Both the position numbers and the translations under genes were made by a program. Source: Octadecabacter arcticus 238 (lineage in GTDB: Bacteria > Pseudomonadota > Alphaproteobacteria > Rhodobacterales > Rhodobacteraceae). From it: a stretch of DNA of 64,000 bases. The notes under the pieces are model-generated. The model was not told the DNA's origin and ran no database searches. It saw only the letters and a list, made by a program, of their open reading frames with translations. Of the stretch, positions 46,535 to 56,071 are shown one piece after another. How positions within the stretch are numbered: position 1 is the stretch's first letter; every line of letters starts with the position of its first letter. The stretch covers positions 3,353,001 to 3,417,000 of the forward strand of contig NC_020908.1 of NCBI RefSeq assembly GCF_000155735.2. The letters run 5' to 3'.

Positions 46535-47230
46535 TTACCCCTTCGGTGCCAGCAATTTCAGCGCAGCACGGATCAGCGTCGCCGTATCCGCCCCATCATT
46601 TTCGACCGCGGCTTGTGCCACAGCGCCAGCAGCATCGGACGGGCCATATCCAAGATTGCTCAAGGCTGAAAGTGTTTCAGATTGTGCAGCGCCATTGCCC
46701 GCAGCGGTGCCATCATAGCGGTCGACCACGGCGTGCATATCTGTGTCGGTCTCTGCGTCAGCAGATACCGACGCGCCCCCGCCCGCCGCAGGCGCAGCAC
46801 CAGCTGCCGTTCCGGCCATCGCCATGACGCCGTGCGCCTTATCCTTCAAATCCAGAATAACCTTCTTGGCCGTCTTCGGCCCGACGCCCTTAGCCGTGGC
46901 CACTGCCGCCCAATCACCCATCGCAATCGATCGGCTGACACCATCTGCGCCCAACGTCCCCAGTATCGCCAAGGATGCCTTCGCCCCGATCCCTTGCACC
47001 GACATCAACAAACGGTGCCATTCCTTTTCGACCAAGGTCGTGAACCCGAACAATTGCAACAAGTCCTCGCGCACCAGCAGGTCGGTATAAAGCGAAACCC
47101 CCTCGCCGACACGCGGCAACGTCGCCATGACGCGGTCACTGACGAAGACGATATAACCCACACCTTTGACGTCGATCAGAACATGATCGATGGCACGATA
47201 TTCCAGCCGTCCAGCGATGCGTCCTATCAT
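46535..47230 (-). CDS. ruvA: Holliday junction branch migration protein RuvA
   Basis: Junction-binding subunit of RuvAB. I start it at ATG 47230 because the canonical N-terminus [12 protein letters not shown] begins there; 231 residues. Helix-hairpin-helix motifs are in [16 protein letters not shown] and [17 protein letters not shown]. An Ala/Gly-rich linker leads to the C-terminal RuvB-binding domain ([16 protein letters not shown]). The ATG overlaps the ruvC stop by four bases. Confidence 0.95.
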   Translation of the reverse strand: MIGRIAGRLEYRAIDHVLIDVKGVGYIVFVSDRVMATLPRVGEGVSLYTDLLVREDLLQLFGFTTLVEKEWHRLLMSVQGIGAKASLAILGTLGADGVSRSIAMGDWAAVATAKGVGPKTAKKVILDLKDKAHGVMAMAGTAAGAAPAAGGGASVSADAETDTDMHAVVDRYDGTAAGNGAAQSETLSALSNLGYGPSDAAGAVAQAAVENDGADTATLIRAALKLLAPKG

Positions 47231-47796
47231 GCTACGTTCTCCTTGCGCGCCGTCGGCACGACCTCCTTGCGCACCACTGGCACGACCTCCTCGCGCACTG
47301 CTGGCTTGACGACCTTCACTCTCGCCGACGCCGACTGCAAATGATGCGCATGACAAATCGCGATCGCCAATGCGTCCGCCGCATCCGGCCCTGCCAGTTC
47401 AACGCCCGGTAGTTGCAATTTTATCATATGCGCGATCTGTGCCTTATCCGCATGACCAACCCCGACGACTGCCTTCTTAATTGCGTTCGGGGCATACTCC
47501 CCCACCGCCAATCCAGCACGTGCCGGAACCAGCATTGCGATACCGCGTGCTTGGCCCAGCTTCAGTGTCGCCGCACCGTTAGAATTCACAAATGTCTGTT
47601 CGACCGCAGCGGCATCCGGCGCAAATTCTGCAATCACCGCGACGAGTTGATCATGCAGCGCCAATAAACGCTGCGCCAAGTCGCCCTTGCCAGACTTGCA
47701 AACGCCGTTGGCCACATGGGTCAAGCGTGATCCGTTCACCAAAATCACCCCCCACCCCATGTTCACCAGCCCTGGATCTATGCCCAATACCCGCAT
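47227..47796 (-). CDS. ruvC: Holliday junction resolvase RuvC
   Basis: Endonuclease that cuts Holliday junctions. It starts [10 protein letters not shown] (catalytic Asp7), with the conserved [21 protein letters not shown] and the C-terminal acidic residues in [15 protein letters not shown]. 189 residues; the C-terminal 30 ([17 protein letters not shown]) are a repetitive tail beyond the fold. First gene of the run that ends with ftsH. Confidence 0.95.
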   Translation of the reverse strand: MRVLGIDPGLVNMGWGVILVNGSRLTHVANGVCKSGKGDLAQRLLALHDQLVAVIAEFAPDAAAVEQTFVNSNGAATLKLGQARGIAMLVPARAGLAVGEYAPNAIKKAVVGVGHADKAQIAHMIKLQLPGVELAGPDAADALAIAICHAHHLQSASARVKVVKPAVREEVVPVVRKEVVPTARKENVA

Positions 47797-47799
47797 CAC

Positions 47800-48127
47800 T
47801 GCCCTCTTTTTTTATTCACGTCCCAACCGCTTAGCACAAAAGGCGAACACCCGCCAATCCCTCATCGTCATTTTGGCCACAGAGGGCCGCCGCCCAATGG
47901 CCACAATTGAGGTCTGAAAACGTCATCCTGCGCCACGTCCACGACCTGCCTCCGCGTCGTTTCATACCTTATTTATAAGGCCAACGTGGTTACTTTCTGC
48001 CATGCAGCGGGCGCATATCACCCATGCCCAAATGGCTCTGGTACGGCGCAGAAAGACATCCTACCTGCGCCTTACGTAAAAGTAGATAGAACACAGCGCC
48101 CGCAAACACTCATTAGGAGATTTCATC
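47800..48127. other. Intergenic region between ruvC and the DUF1127 gene
   Basis: 328 bases holding the divergent promoters of the ruvC run (minus) and the DUF1127 gene (plus). A perfect inverted repeat CCTTAT-TT-ATAAGG lies at 47967-47980 and could be an operator or overlap a -10 element. AGGAGA precedes the DUF1127 start. I see no other gene here. Confidence 0.45.
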
Positions 48128-48325
48128 ATGGCCGCCATCGACTTCCGCACCGCAACCATAAAGAACGGTTTTTCAATTGTTTCCATGATCGCATCTGTGG
48201 TTTCCTGGAATGACGCACGCATGACGCGCAATTCGCTCAGCAAGCTCACAACGCGTGAGCTGGACGATATCGGCCTCGTACGTGGCGACATCGAAGCTAT
48301 CGCAACCGGCGCTTTGATCCGCTAA
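48128..48325 (+). CDS. DUF1127 family small protein
   Basis: 65 residues with the DUF1127 helix-turn-helix-like signature LSKLTTRELDDIGLVRGDIEAIA at about residues 38-60. Such small basic proteins are common in alphaproteobacteria and, in some (for example Rhodobacter and Agrobacterium), act in RNA turnover or phosphate and stress responses. AGGAG lies eight bases upstream of the ATG. A strong terminator follows 60 bases downstream, so it is a single-gene unit. Confidence 0.9.
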   Translation: MAAIDFRTATIKNGFSIVSMIASVVSWNDARMTRNSLSKLTTRELDDIGLVRGDIEAIATGALIR

Positions 48326-48381
48326 TTTCAGCCGTTTGGCGAAATTGACAGGCTGGACCTGTCGCAAACACAGACCCAAAT

Positions 48382-48801
48382 TCAAAAGGCCGCGCCCCCT
48401 AAGAGCGCGGCCTTTTTATGTTCTTGGAAAGGAACGAAAATCGCGGCACCATGGCGCTTGAAGATATACCTTGTGAGATACCCGCCAATCGCCACAGTTA
48501 CCGGTTCTTCTCGCATGATATACGCACCCGCCTGTTCAACCATTGAACCACTACGAAGCTCATCAACTTTCAGCGCATAGCCACCCGCACCCAACTGCGC
48601 GAACAACAACGCTTTGAATGCAACCAGCAGCGCGACAACAATCAGCGCGCCTTTCAGTGGGAAACGTGGCCGCACAAGCCGTGGACGTGACCGGATCAAA
48701 CCATCGCGGCCGACACGGTGCACCACACCATTGCGGCGCATGCGGTTATGGGTACGCACAATCTTGTGCAGGCGTTTATCTAGGGAAGCATTAATCGTCA
48801 T
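48382..48801 (-). CDS. Hypothetical membrane protein
   Basis: 139 residues from ATG 48801 (MTINASLDKRLHKIVRTHNRM). A basic N-terminus (many Arg, His) is followed by one membrane helix (GALIVVALLVAFKALLFAQLG, about residues 55-75) and a C-terminal domain that I do not recognise. The last codons (KKAALLGGAAF) lie inside the hairpin that terminates the convergent DUF1127 gene, an unusual overlap. Confidence 0.7.
   Translation of the reverse strand: MTINASLDKRLHKIVRTHNRMRRNGVVHRVGRDGLIRSRPRLVRPRFPLKGALIVVALLVAFKALLFAQLGAGGYALKVDELRSGSMVEQAGAYIMREEPVTVAIGGYLTRYIFKRHGAAIFVPFQEHKKAALLGGAAF
48386..48417 (+). terminator. Terminator of the DUF1127 gene
   Basis: AAGGCCGCGC (48386-48395) pairs perfectly with GCGCGGCCTT (48405-48414), followed by TTT. 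It lies inside the 3' end of the convergent gene and could also act weakly in the other direction. Confidence 0.88.
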
Positions 48802-48920
48802 GGGACAGCCTAACGTACAAATTCGGCCCCCACCAAACGCCGTTAATTTCCCTCCCAAATGGGGCGAAAATGTGGCAAACTCCTAAAATTCGCGTAAAAA
48901 CCGGCTCAAATGCGGTTTTT

Positions 48921-49793
48921 CTAAGTCTCTTGCCGAAGGGTTAACGTGGTCCAGTCAACAATCTCATCGCGATGGACCAGATTGAACCCGGAACGTGCAT
49001 AAACCGCTATAATTTCGTCAGCCTGTTCATTCAAAAGCCCTGACAGAATCGCGAATCCCCCTTTTTTGGCATATTTTGCCATATCAGGCGCAAGCATCAT
49101 CAGCGGCCCCTTAAGGATGTTTGCAAATATCAGATCAAATGGCGCAGCGTCGGCCAGTGCAGGATCATCAAAACCCGCCGCCGTGACACAGACCACCGCA
49201 TCACCCATGCCGTTGGTCGCCATATTCACAACAGCCACCTCAACGGCGACTGGATCAATATCGCTGGCGATGACGTTTGCATCCGTGGTCTTGGCCGCCG
49301 CCATCGCCAGCACCGCAGTGCCGCATCCAACGTCGGCCACATCGCCAAATTCCTCCCCGCCGGTAAGCAAGCGGTCAAACGCCCGCAGACAGCCCAGCGT
49401 CGTGCCGTGGTGCCCTGTACCAAACGCCATCGCGGCGTCGATCAGCAGGCCCACACGACCATCGGGCAGCAAGTCGACATCGTGGGATCCGTAGACAAAA
49501 AACCGCCCCGCCTCGACGGGGGGTAACTCGCGTTTCACATGGGCGACCCAGTCGGTTTCCGGCAACTCACTGACCACAAACGGCTTGGCACCGAACGTCG
49601 CGCAGAGCAACGCGAGCGACGCGCCATCAGGTGCGGCCTCAAAATAACCGCCAACCTCCCACAGTCCGCTGTCGTCTTCGACTTCAAAAACTCCAACACC
49701 CGTTGGTGCAGGCTGCATGCCCTCCATCGCGTCGCTCATGGCTTGTGCGGCAGGTTTGCCCATCATTGTGGTCAGTGCTGTAAATGTCGTCAT
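48921..49793 (-). CDS. prmA: Ribosomal protein L11 methyltransferase
   Basis: SAM-dependent methyltransferase that trimethylates ribosomal protein L11. 290 residues. Substrate-side motif AFGTGHHGTT at about residue 128, SAM motif VADVGCGTAVLAMAAA near residue 153, and FDLIFANILKGPL near residue 222 (the NPPY-like N). It follows the MFS permease gene, three bases apart. Confidence 0.93.
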   Translation of the reverse strand: MTTFTALTTMMGKPAAQAMSDAMEGMQPAPTGVGVFEVEDDSGLWEVGGYFEAAPDGASLALLCATFGAKPFVVSELPETDWVAHVKRELPPVEAGRFFVYGSHDVDLLPDGRVGLLIDAAMAFGTGHHGTTLGCLRAFDRLLTGGEEFGDVADVGCGTAVLAMAAAKTTDANVIASDIDPVAVEVAVVNMATNGMGDAVVCVTAAGFDDPALADAAPFDLIFANILKGPLMMLAPDMAKYAKKGGFAILSGLLNEQADEIIAVYARSGFNLVHRDEIVDWTTLTLRQET

Positions 49794-49796
49794 GGT

Positions 49797-51029
49797 CTAC
49801 TCCGCAGGGTGTGGTGCACGCTGGCGCGCAAAAATTGTCTCATTACCTTCAACCGGATGGCGCGGGATCATCAGCGCCAGCCCTAGCGACACAATCGCCA
49901 TTCCTGCTGCCGCCAGAAACACCAGTTGCGGCGACGCCAGCCACAAATATCCCAAACCCGCTGGCAAAAACACGGCCGCAATATGGTTAATCGTAAACGC
50001 GACTGCTGCCGTGGGCGCAATGTCCCCGGGGTCGGCGATCTTTTGAAAATAGGTTTTCAGGGCCAGCGCAAGACTGAAGAAAATATGGTTGAAGATATAA
50101 AGCGCCGACGCCAGAACCACCCCCCAGCCAAAGAAATACAACCCGCCATAGAGGAAAAAAATCACCGCCAGCCCGACATATTCAAACACCAGCGCGCGAC
50201 GTTCGCCAAAGACCGCAACCGCTTTGCCGACCAGCGGCGCGGACACCATGTTGGCCATTAGGGTTATCAGAAAAAGCGATGTGACCTCATGCACTGCAAA
50301 GCCGAACTTCTCAACCATCATGAAACCCGCGAAGACTACGAAAATCTGACGCCGCGCGCCGGACATGAATTGCAGCGCGTAATACAACCAATAGCGTTTG
50401 CGCAGAACGAATTGCTTGCGCTGCGGGTTGGGCGATTCAAATTGCGGATAGGCCAGCAGGCAAAACATGCCAACGCAGGCCGTCAACCCGCCCGACAGCC
50501 AATAGACGATGGAATACGACAGATCGAACGCCTCCCACGTCAGCACGATCAGCACATAGGCCAGAAACGTCGCAGCCGAACCGGCCGCGATGATCCAGCC
50601 CAAAGTCTGCGGCGCACGGGCCTTATCGATCCATTGCAATTGCAACGACTGGTTCACAGTTTCGTAATAATGAAAGCCAATCGAACTCAGCATCGTGATG
50701 GTCAGGATGCCACCCATACTCGGGAACTGCGCCGTCAGCGCCGTAGCCACGCCAAGCATTACCAAGGCCACAAGCCCAAGCACCTGTTCTCGAAACATCA
50801 TCAGCAACACGATCACGCCGACCGCCAGAAACCCCGGAATTTCACGCACGGTATGCAGCCAACCAATGTCGGAGCCATCAAAATCCGCGACCTCGATGAC
50901 AAAATTATTCAACAACGCCGACCACGTCGAAAATGCGATTGGCATCGCTGCTGCCATCAAGAACAACAAGGTCACGGGTCGGCGCCAAAACGGCAGGGTT
51001 TGGGCGTCAGAGAGGGAGATGGTTTTCAT
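49797..51029 (-). CDS. Major facilitator superfamily permease
   Basis: About 410 residues from ATG 51029 (MKTISLSDAQTLPFWRRP) with twelve hydrophobic helices. The first loop has DFDGSDIGWLHTVREIPGF. I cannot assign a substrate. The longer upstream frame to 51161 is less likely since it runs into the promoter of the divergent gene. It probably forms a unit with prmA. Confidence 0.85.
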   Translation of the reverse strand: MKTISLSDAQTLPFWRRPVTLLFLMAAAMPIAFSTWSALLNNFVIEVADFDGSDIGWLHTVREIPGFLAVGVIVLLMMFREQVLGLVALVMLGVATALTAQFPSMGGILTITMLSSIGFHYYETVNQSLQLQWIDKARAPQTLGWIIAAGSAATFLAYVLIVLTWEAFDLSYSIVYWLSGGLTACVGMFCLLAYPQFESPNPQRKQFVLRKRYWLYYALQFMSGARRQIFVVFAGFMMVEKFGFAVHEVTSLFLITLMANMVSAPLVGKAVAVFGERRALVFEYVGLAVIFFLYGGLYFFGWGVVLASALYIFNHIFFSLALALKTYFQKIADPGDIAPTAAVAFTINHIAAVFLPAGLGYLWLASPQLVFLAAAGMAIVSLGLALMIPRHPVEGNETIFARQRAPHPAE

Positions 51030-51105
51030 CCAAATAGCGTTACCCCTGCCCGCCAGAATTGTCGAACCCAGAATTCCGTGTAAATAGAAGTGCGGTGGAA
51101 ACAAC

Positions 51106-51498
51106 ATGAAAAATCTATGCGAAGACATGGTCACCGTCGAAAATGTGAACACACCGGGCAAGACAACTCAGCTCAACACGGTGAAATATCACGCGGTCCG
51201 CGACGCAATGTTGCGCTTTTTGGCGAAAGACGCCCCCAGCCTCACATTTGCTGAGATAAAATTCGCCGCCCTAACGCATCTGCCCGAGAACATGTTTCCG
51301 GGTGGCGATAAACTGGGCCGATGGCAAGAATCCGTGCAGCTCGACTTTGAGGCCAAAGGCGTGATCAAACGCGCCACCACCAAACCCCTGCGCTTCTCTC
51401 TCTTAACGCCGTCATTGCTTCAACAATATCCCGGGGGGGGTCGCATCGCGACGGGGGCTGGCCCCCTCTTACTTCGGGGTCAATACACATTCACCTAA
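51106..51498 (+). CDS. DUF6958-like protein with a repeat-derived tail
   Basis: 130 residues. The first about 103 (VENVNTPGKTTQLNTVKYHAVRDAML, then LPENMFPGGDKLGRWQESVQLDFEAKGVI, then PLRF) look like the DUF6958 family, of unknown function. The last about 25 residues (QQYPGGGRIATGAGPLLLRG) are encoded by copy 5 of the dispersed intergenic repeat, so the reading frame has run into the repeat. The end overlaps the priA stop by four bases on the opposite strand. Confidence 0.72.
   Translation: MKNLCEDMVTVENVNTPGKTTQLNTVKYHAVRDAMLRFLAKDAPSLTFAEIKFAALTHLPENMFPGGDKLGRWQESVQLDFEAKGVIKRATTKPLRFSLLTPSLLQQYPGGGRIATGAGPLLLRGQYTFT
51424..51468 (+). repeat. Dispersed intergenic repeat, copy 5
   Basis: CAATATCCCGGGGGGGG, TCGCATCGCGAC, then GGGGGCTGGCCCCC. 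The upstream T/G-rich arm is degenerate. It lies within the 3' end of the DUF6958-like frame, just downstream of priA's stop on the other strand. Confidence 0.65.
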
Positions 51499-53687
51499 TA
51501 GAAACTTTGGGGATCAATATCGATCGCCATACGCAACTCGCCGCGCAGTTTGAACTGCGCCGCCCACGCCACAAGCGCCTGTTGTAGCGGCGCGGATTTT
51601 TCTGCCTTCACCAACAACCGCACACGATGGCGTCCGCGGATCCGCGCGATCGGTGCTGGCGCGGGACCGTAAACCTGCGCGCCGATTTTGCGCAGCGGGC
51701 CGTCCATACGGGCCATTTGCGTGCCCAGATCGAACACCTCTTGCACGTTGGGCGAACTCAACACGATCCCCGCCATGCGCCCATAGGGGGGCACGCCCGC
51801 CGCGCGGCGCTCCGCCGCTTCGGCCGTCCAAAACGCCTCTTCGTCACCGCCTAAAATAGCGCGAATAACCGGATGTTCGGGCTGGAACGTCTGCAACACC
51901 GCCTCACCCGCGATCTCGGCGCGCCCTGCACGTCCCGCAACCTGACGCATCAGTTGGAACGTGCGTTCGGCGGCCCGCAGGTCTGACCCTTGCAGGCCCA
52001 AATCGGCATCGATAACCCCCACAAGCGTCAGTTTTGGAAAATTATGCCCCTTGGCGACCAATTGCGTGCCAACAATCACGTCCGTCTCACCGCGTGCGAT
52101 GCTTTGGATATGTTCCTTCAGCGCCCGCGCAGACCCGTACAAATCTGAACTCAAAACCGCTACCCGCGCGTCCGGAAACAGCGCTTGGGCTTCTTCGGCC
52201 ATGCGTTCCACGCCGGGACCCACAGGGGCCAGCTTGTCGACCGCCTCACAGGACGGGCACACCGTCGGCATCGGTTTGGTTTCCCCACATTGATGGCACA
52301 TCAGGCGCTTTAAAAACCGGTGTTCCACCATCGTCGCGTCACAATCATCACAGCCAATCTGATGGCCGCACGCCCGACAGATCGTAACAGGGGCATAGCC
52401 GCGACGGTTCAAGAACAGCAACGACTGCTCGCCCCGCTCCAACCTTGCTTCTACCATTTTCTGCAATGTCGGTGACACCCACCGACCACCGGGCAAATCC
52501 TCAATCCGCATATCAATCGCGGACATCTTCGGCAGCACGGCCGCACCATATCGCGACGCCAAAGTCACGCGCGCATACTTACCAGCTTCAACGTTCGCCC
52601 AGGATTCTAACGACGGCGTCGCGGACGCCAAAACCACCTGTGCTGCGTTCAGTGACGCGCGCAACACCGTCATATCACGGGCGTTATACAGCACCCCGTC
52701 CTCTTGTTTGTAGGACGTGTCGTGTTCCTCATCCACGACGACCAGCCCCAGATCGCGAAACGGTAAAAATAAAGCCGAGCGCGCGCCGACGATCAGTTGC
52801 GCATCGCCTTGCCCGACCATGCGCCAGCAGCGGCGCCGTTCGGTCATCGTCACGCCGCTGTGCCATTCGGCGGGCTTGCAGCCAAACCGCGCTTCGACCC
52901 GTGTCAAAAATTCAGCCGTCAGTGCGATTTCGGGCAACAGGACCAAGGCTTGGCGGCCCTGACGCAAACATTCTGCGACGGCTTCCAGATAGACCTCGGT
53001 TTTGCCGGACCCTGTGACCCCCTTCAATAGCGTGGTCCCGTAAGTGCCTGACCGTACAGCCTCGCTCAATATTTTGGCACCAACCGCCTGATCGTTGGTC
53101 AATTCCTTGCCGCCACGGTCGGGATCAAGCCGTGGGTATGGCACATCGCGCGGCGCGTCTTCTTCGCTGACCGCGCCCAGTTTGACCAATCCTTTGACAA
53201 CGGACGTCGTGACGCCAGCAGACTCCGCGATCTCCTTAAGGGTGAATGCAAGTCCGCCGTAATCGCGCAATACCCCAAGAACTTTAGCGCGCGCATCGGT
53301 CATTCGTGTGGGCTCGTCCGTCCCCAAACGGTAAACCTTGCGCATGGATGGCGCATCGCCAAGCCCCGGTGCGCGGGTTGCCAAACGCAGCATCGCGTTC
53401 ATCGGGGTCAGTGTATAATCAGCAGCCTTGATCAAAAACTGCCGCATCTCATCAGCCATGGGTGCAACATCAAGCACACGAATCACGCTGCGCACTTTTT
53501 TGTAGTCAAAGTCGCCTTTACCCGCCCCCCAGACCACGCCAAGCACCTTGCGCGGGCCAAGCGGCACCTCGACAAACGCGCCCAAATGGCAGCCGCCTTC
53601 CGGGGCTTTGTAATCAAGGGTCCGATCCAGCGGCTGCGTCGTCAGCACGCCCACCAGATCGCCCTCATGAAAAAACTCTTGCGTCAT
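51495..53687 (-). CDS. priA: Primosomal replication protein N' (PriA helicase)
   Basis: Replication-restart helicase. I use ATG 53687 (MTQEFFHEGDLVGVLTTQPLDRTLDYKAP), giving 730 residues. Walker A GVTGSGKTEVYLE, DEEH box VVDEEHDTSYKQ, and the eight-cysteine zinc site (CRACGHQIGCDDCDA, CHQCGE, CPSC) are complete. LGLQGSDLRAAERTFQLMRQVAGRAGR is motif V-VI. It follows the LysE-type gene by seven bases. Confidence 0.96.
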   Translation of the reverse strand: MTQEFFHEGDLVGVLTTQPLDRTLDYKAPEGGCHLGAFVEVPLGPRKVLGVVWGAGKGDFDYKKVRSVIRVLDVAPMADEMRQFLIKAADYTLTPMNAMLRLATRAPGLGDAPSMRKVYRLGTDEPTRMTDARAKVLGVLRDYGGLAFTLKEIAESAGVTTSVVKGLVKLGAVSEEDAPRDVPYPRLDPDRGGKELTNDQAVGAKILSEAVRSGTYGTTLLKGVTGSGKTEVYLEAVAECLRQGRQALVLLPEIALTAEFLTRVEARFGCKPAEWHSGVTMTERRRCWRMVGQGDAQLIVGARSALFLPFRDLGLVVVDEEHDTSYKQEDGVLYNARDMTVLRASLNAAQVVLASATPSLESWANVEAGKYARVTLASRYGAAVLPKMSAIDMRIEDLPGGRWVSPTLQKMVEARLERGEQSLLFLNRRGYAPVTICRACGHQIGCDDCDATMVEHRFLKRLMCHQCGETKPMPTVCPSCEAVDKLAPVGPGVERMAEEAQALFPDARVAVLSSDLYGSARALKEHIQSIARGETDVIVGTQLVAKGHNFPKLTLVGVIDADLGLQGSDLRAAERTFQLMRQVAGRAGRAEIAGEAVLQTFQPEHPVIRAILGGDEEAFWTAEAAERRAAGVPPYGRMAGIVLSSPNVQEVFDLGTQMARMDGPLRKIGAQVYGPAPAPIARIRGRHRVRLLVKAEKSAPLQQALVAWAAQFKLRGELRMAIDIDPQSFY

Positions 53688-53694
53688 TGCCGGT

Positions 53695-54336
53695 TCATAC
53701 CGCTTTGCGCAAAGTGGCTGTGAGCACACCCATGCCAATCAAAACGCTCCCACCCAGACGGGTCATCCACGTCAATACGAACGGCTTGCGGATATGCGTT
53801 CGCAACCGATTAGCCAGCAGGGCGTAAAACAGCGCGTTTAACACTCCAAGACTGACGAACGTTGCGGTCAGGATCGCGAACTGGGGCAAAAGGAACGCAG
53901 CTTGATCGATGAATTGCGGCACGAAGGCGATGAAAAATACGATTCCCTTAGGATTCAGCGCCGTCACAATCACGGCATTCCCAAAGACCCGCGATGCAGG
54001 GATCACCGTGTCCTGTGCCGTCTCTGCAATCCGGATTGCACTGCCGCCATTTATAGGGGACCGGATCATCCCGATGCCCATCCACACCAAATACGCCGCC
54101 CCCAGCCATTTCACGACGCCAAACAGGACAGACGATGCCAAAACAAGCGCGCCCAAACCCGCCAAACAGGCCACCATAGCGATCAAATCACCAAGGCCAA
54201 CGCCAAGGGCCGACGCCACAGCGACCCGACGCCCTTGGGTCAGCGCATAAGTCAAAACCAACACAACAGTCGGGCCGGGAATGACGATCAACGCCACCGA
54301 CGCGGCGACAAAGGTCATCCAGATTGAAAGGTCCAT
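53695..54336 (-). CDS. LysE/RhtB-family amino acid exporter
   Basis: 213 residues, six hydrophobic helices. N-terminal [31 protein letters not shown] (about residues 20-51) and later [15 protein letters not shown] (about residues 127-141) are signatures of the family. The exported compound (homoserine, threonine, lysine or other) cannot be told. It is divergent from the aldolase gene. Confidence 0.9.
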   Translation of the reverse strand: MDLSIWMTFVAASVALIVIPGPTVVLVLTYALTQGRRVAVASALGVGLGDLIAMVACLAGLGALVLASSVLFGVVKWLGAAYLVWMGIGMIRSPINGGSAIRIAETAQDTVIPASRVFGNAVIVTALNPKGIVFFIAFVPQFIDQAAFLLPQFAILTATFVSLGVLNALFYALLANRLRTHIRKPFVLTWMTRLGGSVLIGMGVLTATLRKAV

Positions 54337-54489
54337 GGGAGTCTCCTGCTGCCCGCCCGAACTGTATTAGACACCTGCATCCAAGTGCACACAACCGCCC
54401 CTTCCCGTGCGCAGCACTTTGCGGTATGTCAGCCACGAACCCCGTTAGCCCTAACATCAGCCCCCCAATCTTCAACAGGAGCCAGACCC

Positions 54490-55143
54490 ATGAAATTCTT
54501 CGTAGACACCGCAGACGTCGCCGCCATCAAGGAACTTAACGACCTCGGAATGGTTGACGGCGTCACCACGAACCCGTCGATCATCGCCAAATCGGGGTTG
54601 AACATCCTCGAAGTTACCAAGGAAATTTGTGACCTTGTCGATGGTCCCGTCTCTGCCGAGGTCGTCGCCACAGACGCCGAACAGATGATCGCCGAGGGCC
54701 GAAAGCTCGCCAAAATCGCCGACAACATCGCCGTCAAAGTGCCGCTGACATGGGATGGCCTCAAGGCCTGCAAAGTGCTGTCGGATGAAGGCAACATGGT
54801 CAACGTGACGCTTTGTTTTTCTGCCAACCAAGCGCTGCTGGCGGCTAAGGCCGGCGCGACATTCATCTCACCATTTATTGGCCGCCTTGACGACATCAAC
54901 CTCGACGGGCTGGAATTGATCGAAGACATCCGCCTGATCTATGACAACTACGGGTTCGAGACACAGATCCTGGCCGCCTCCATCCGCAACGCCAACCACA
55001 TGTCCGAATGTGCAAAAATCGGCGCGGACGTTTGCACGGCACCGCCGAATGTCATCAAGGCCATGGCGAACCATGTGCTGACGGACAACGGCTTGGCCGC
55101 ATTCCTTGCCGACGCCAAAAAGGCGAACATTAAGATCGTTTAA
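54490..55143 (+). CDS. fsa: Transaldolase-like fructose-6-phosphate aldolase (TalC/Fsa type)
   Basis: 217 residues, the length of the short transaldolase subfamily. N-terminus [29 protein letters not shown] near residue 27, and the Schiff-base lysine in [15 protein letters not shown] near residue 85. It may act as transaldolase in the pentose phosphate pathway or as an aldolase; the two are hard to separate. The start is fixed by AGGAG nine bases upstream. A GC-rich hairpin follows the stop. Confidence 0.92.
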   Translation: MKFFVDTADVAAIKELNDLGMVDGVTTNPSIIAKSGLNILEVTKEICDLVDGPVSAEVVATDAEQMIAEGRKLAKIADNIAVKVPLTWDGLKACKVLSDEGNMVNVTLCFSANQALLAAKAGATFISPFIGRLDDINLDGLELIEDIRLIYDNYGFETQILAASIRNANHMSECAKIGADVCTAPPNVIKAMANHVLTDNGLAAFLADAKKANIKIV

Positions 55144-55162
55144 GTCTGCACCTTGCGTTCGG

Positions 55163-55195
55163 GTGCTGGCGGGGGGGACGACCCCTCGCCAGCAC
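55163..55195 (+). terminator. GC-rich hairpin after fsa
   Basis: GTGCTGGCG pairs with CGCCAGCAC around a G-rich loop, about 20 bases after the stop. No T-tract follows, so terminator function is only likely, not clear. Confidence 0.5.
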
Positions 55196-55348
55196 TGACG
55201 CAGGCCTCTCGGGATGTTATTGACGCAATAACAAGCAGGGCGTCACATCAATGCCGCCCTGCAACACTTTGTATCAACATTAAATAATCCTAGCAGGATC
55301 GGACCTGTGTCTGCTAAACCCTGTTTCAAGCAATGAGATGAGACAAGT

Positions 55349-56071
55349 ATGAGTAGCGATCCACTTCTGAACGCCCCCATTTTGACTGACGATGTCCGGT
55401 CCAGAATTATGTCTGACCCAGCCGCTTTGCTGGAAGATAAGGACATTATGCGCGCACTTGTTGCCGCGAACGAAAAAACCATGGGCGGTAATATCGTCGA
55501 TCTGCGCGGCATCGCGATGGAACGGCTTGAGGCGCGCCTTGATCGCCTTGAAGACACCCATCGCAACGTGATTGCCGCAGCGTATGAAAACCTTGCCGGA
55601 ACCAACCAGATCAACCGTGCTATTTTGCGGATGATGGATGCGACCCAGTTTGAACCTTTCTTGCGCGAACTGCGCGGGGAAGTGTCTGACATCTTGCGCG
55701 TCGATGCGGTGCGCTTGGTGCTGGAATCAGCCGTGCCGGACGCCGATCCTGCGGTATCGCGCCTTGGCGATGTGCTGTCGGTTGCCGAACCGGGCTTTGT
55801 ACGCGACTACATCACCCATGGCCGCGCGACCCCATCACGACAGGTGACGCTGCGCCAAGTCCGCACGGACGACACAACCATTTTTGGCGACAAAGCAGAC
55901 TACATCCGCTCAGAGGCGTGCATGCAGCTGAACCTTGGTGAAGGCCGCCTTCCGGGTATGTTGATTTTCGGGGCCGAAGATCCGCACCAGTTCACACCAC
56001 AACAAGGCACTGATTTATTGACGTTCTTTGCTGGCGTTTTTGAACGGGCCATGCGGCGTTGGTTAAGCTGA
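55349..56071 (+). CDS. DUF484 family protein
   Basis: 240 residues with a helical N-terminus (LLEDKDIMRALVAANEKTMGGNIVDLRGIAMERLEARL) and a GAF-like C-terminal domain (SVLADAVRLVLES type). DUF484 proteins lie next to xerC in many proteobacteria. Function unknown. The TGA overlaps the xerC ATG by one base. Confidence 0.88.
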   Translation: MSSDPLLNAPILTDDVRSRIMSDPAALLEDKDIMRALVAANEKTMGGNIVDLRGIAMERLEARLDRLEDTHRNVIAAAYENLAGTNQINRAILRMMDATQFEPFLRELRGEVSDILRVDAVRLVLESAVPDADPAVSRLGDVLSVAEPGFVRDYITHGRATPSRQVTLRQVRTDDTTIFGDKADYIRSEACMQLNLGEGRLPGMLIFGAEDPHQFTPQQGTDLLTFFAGVFERAMRRWLS

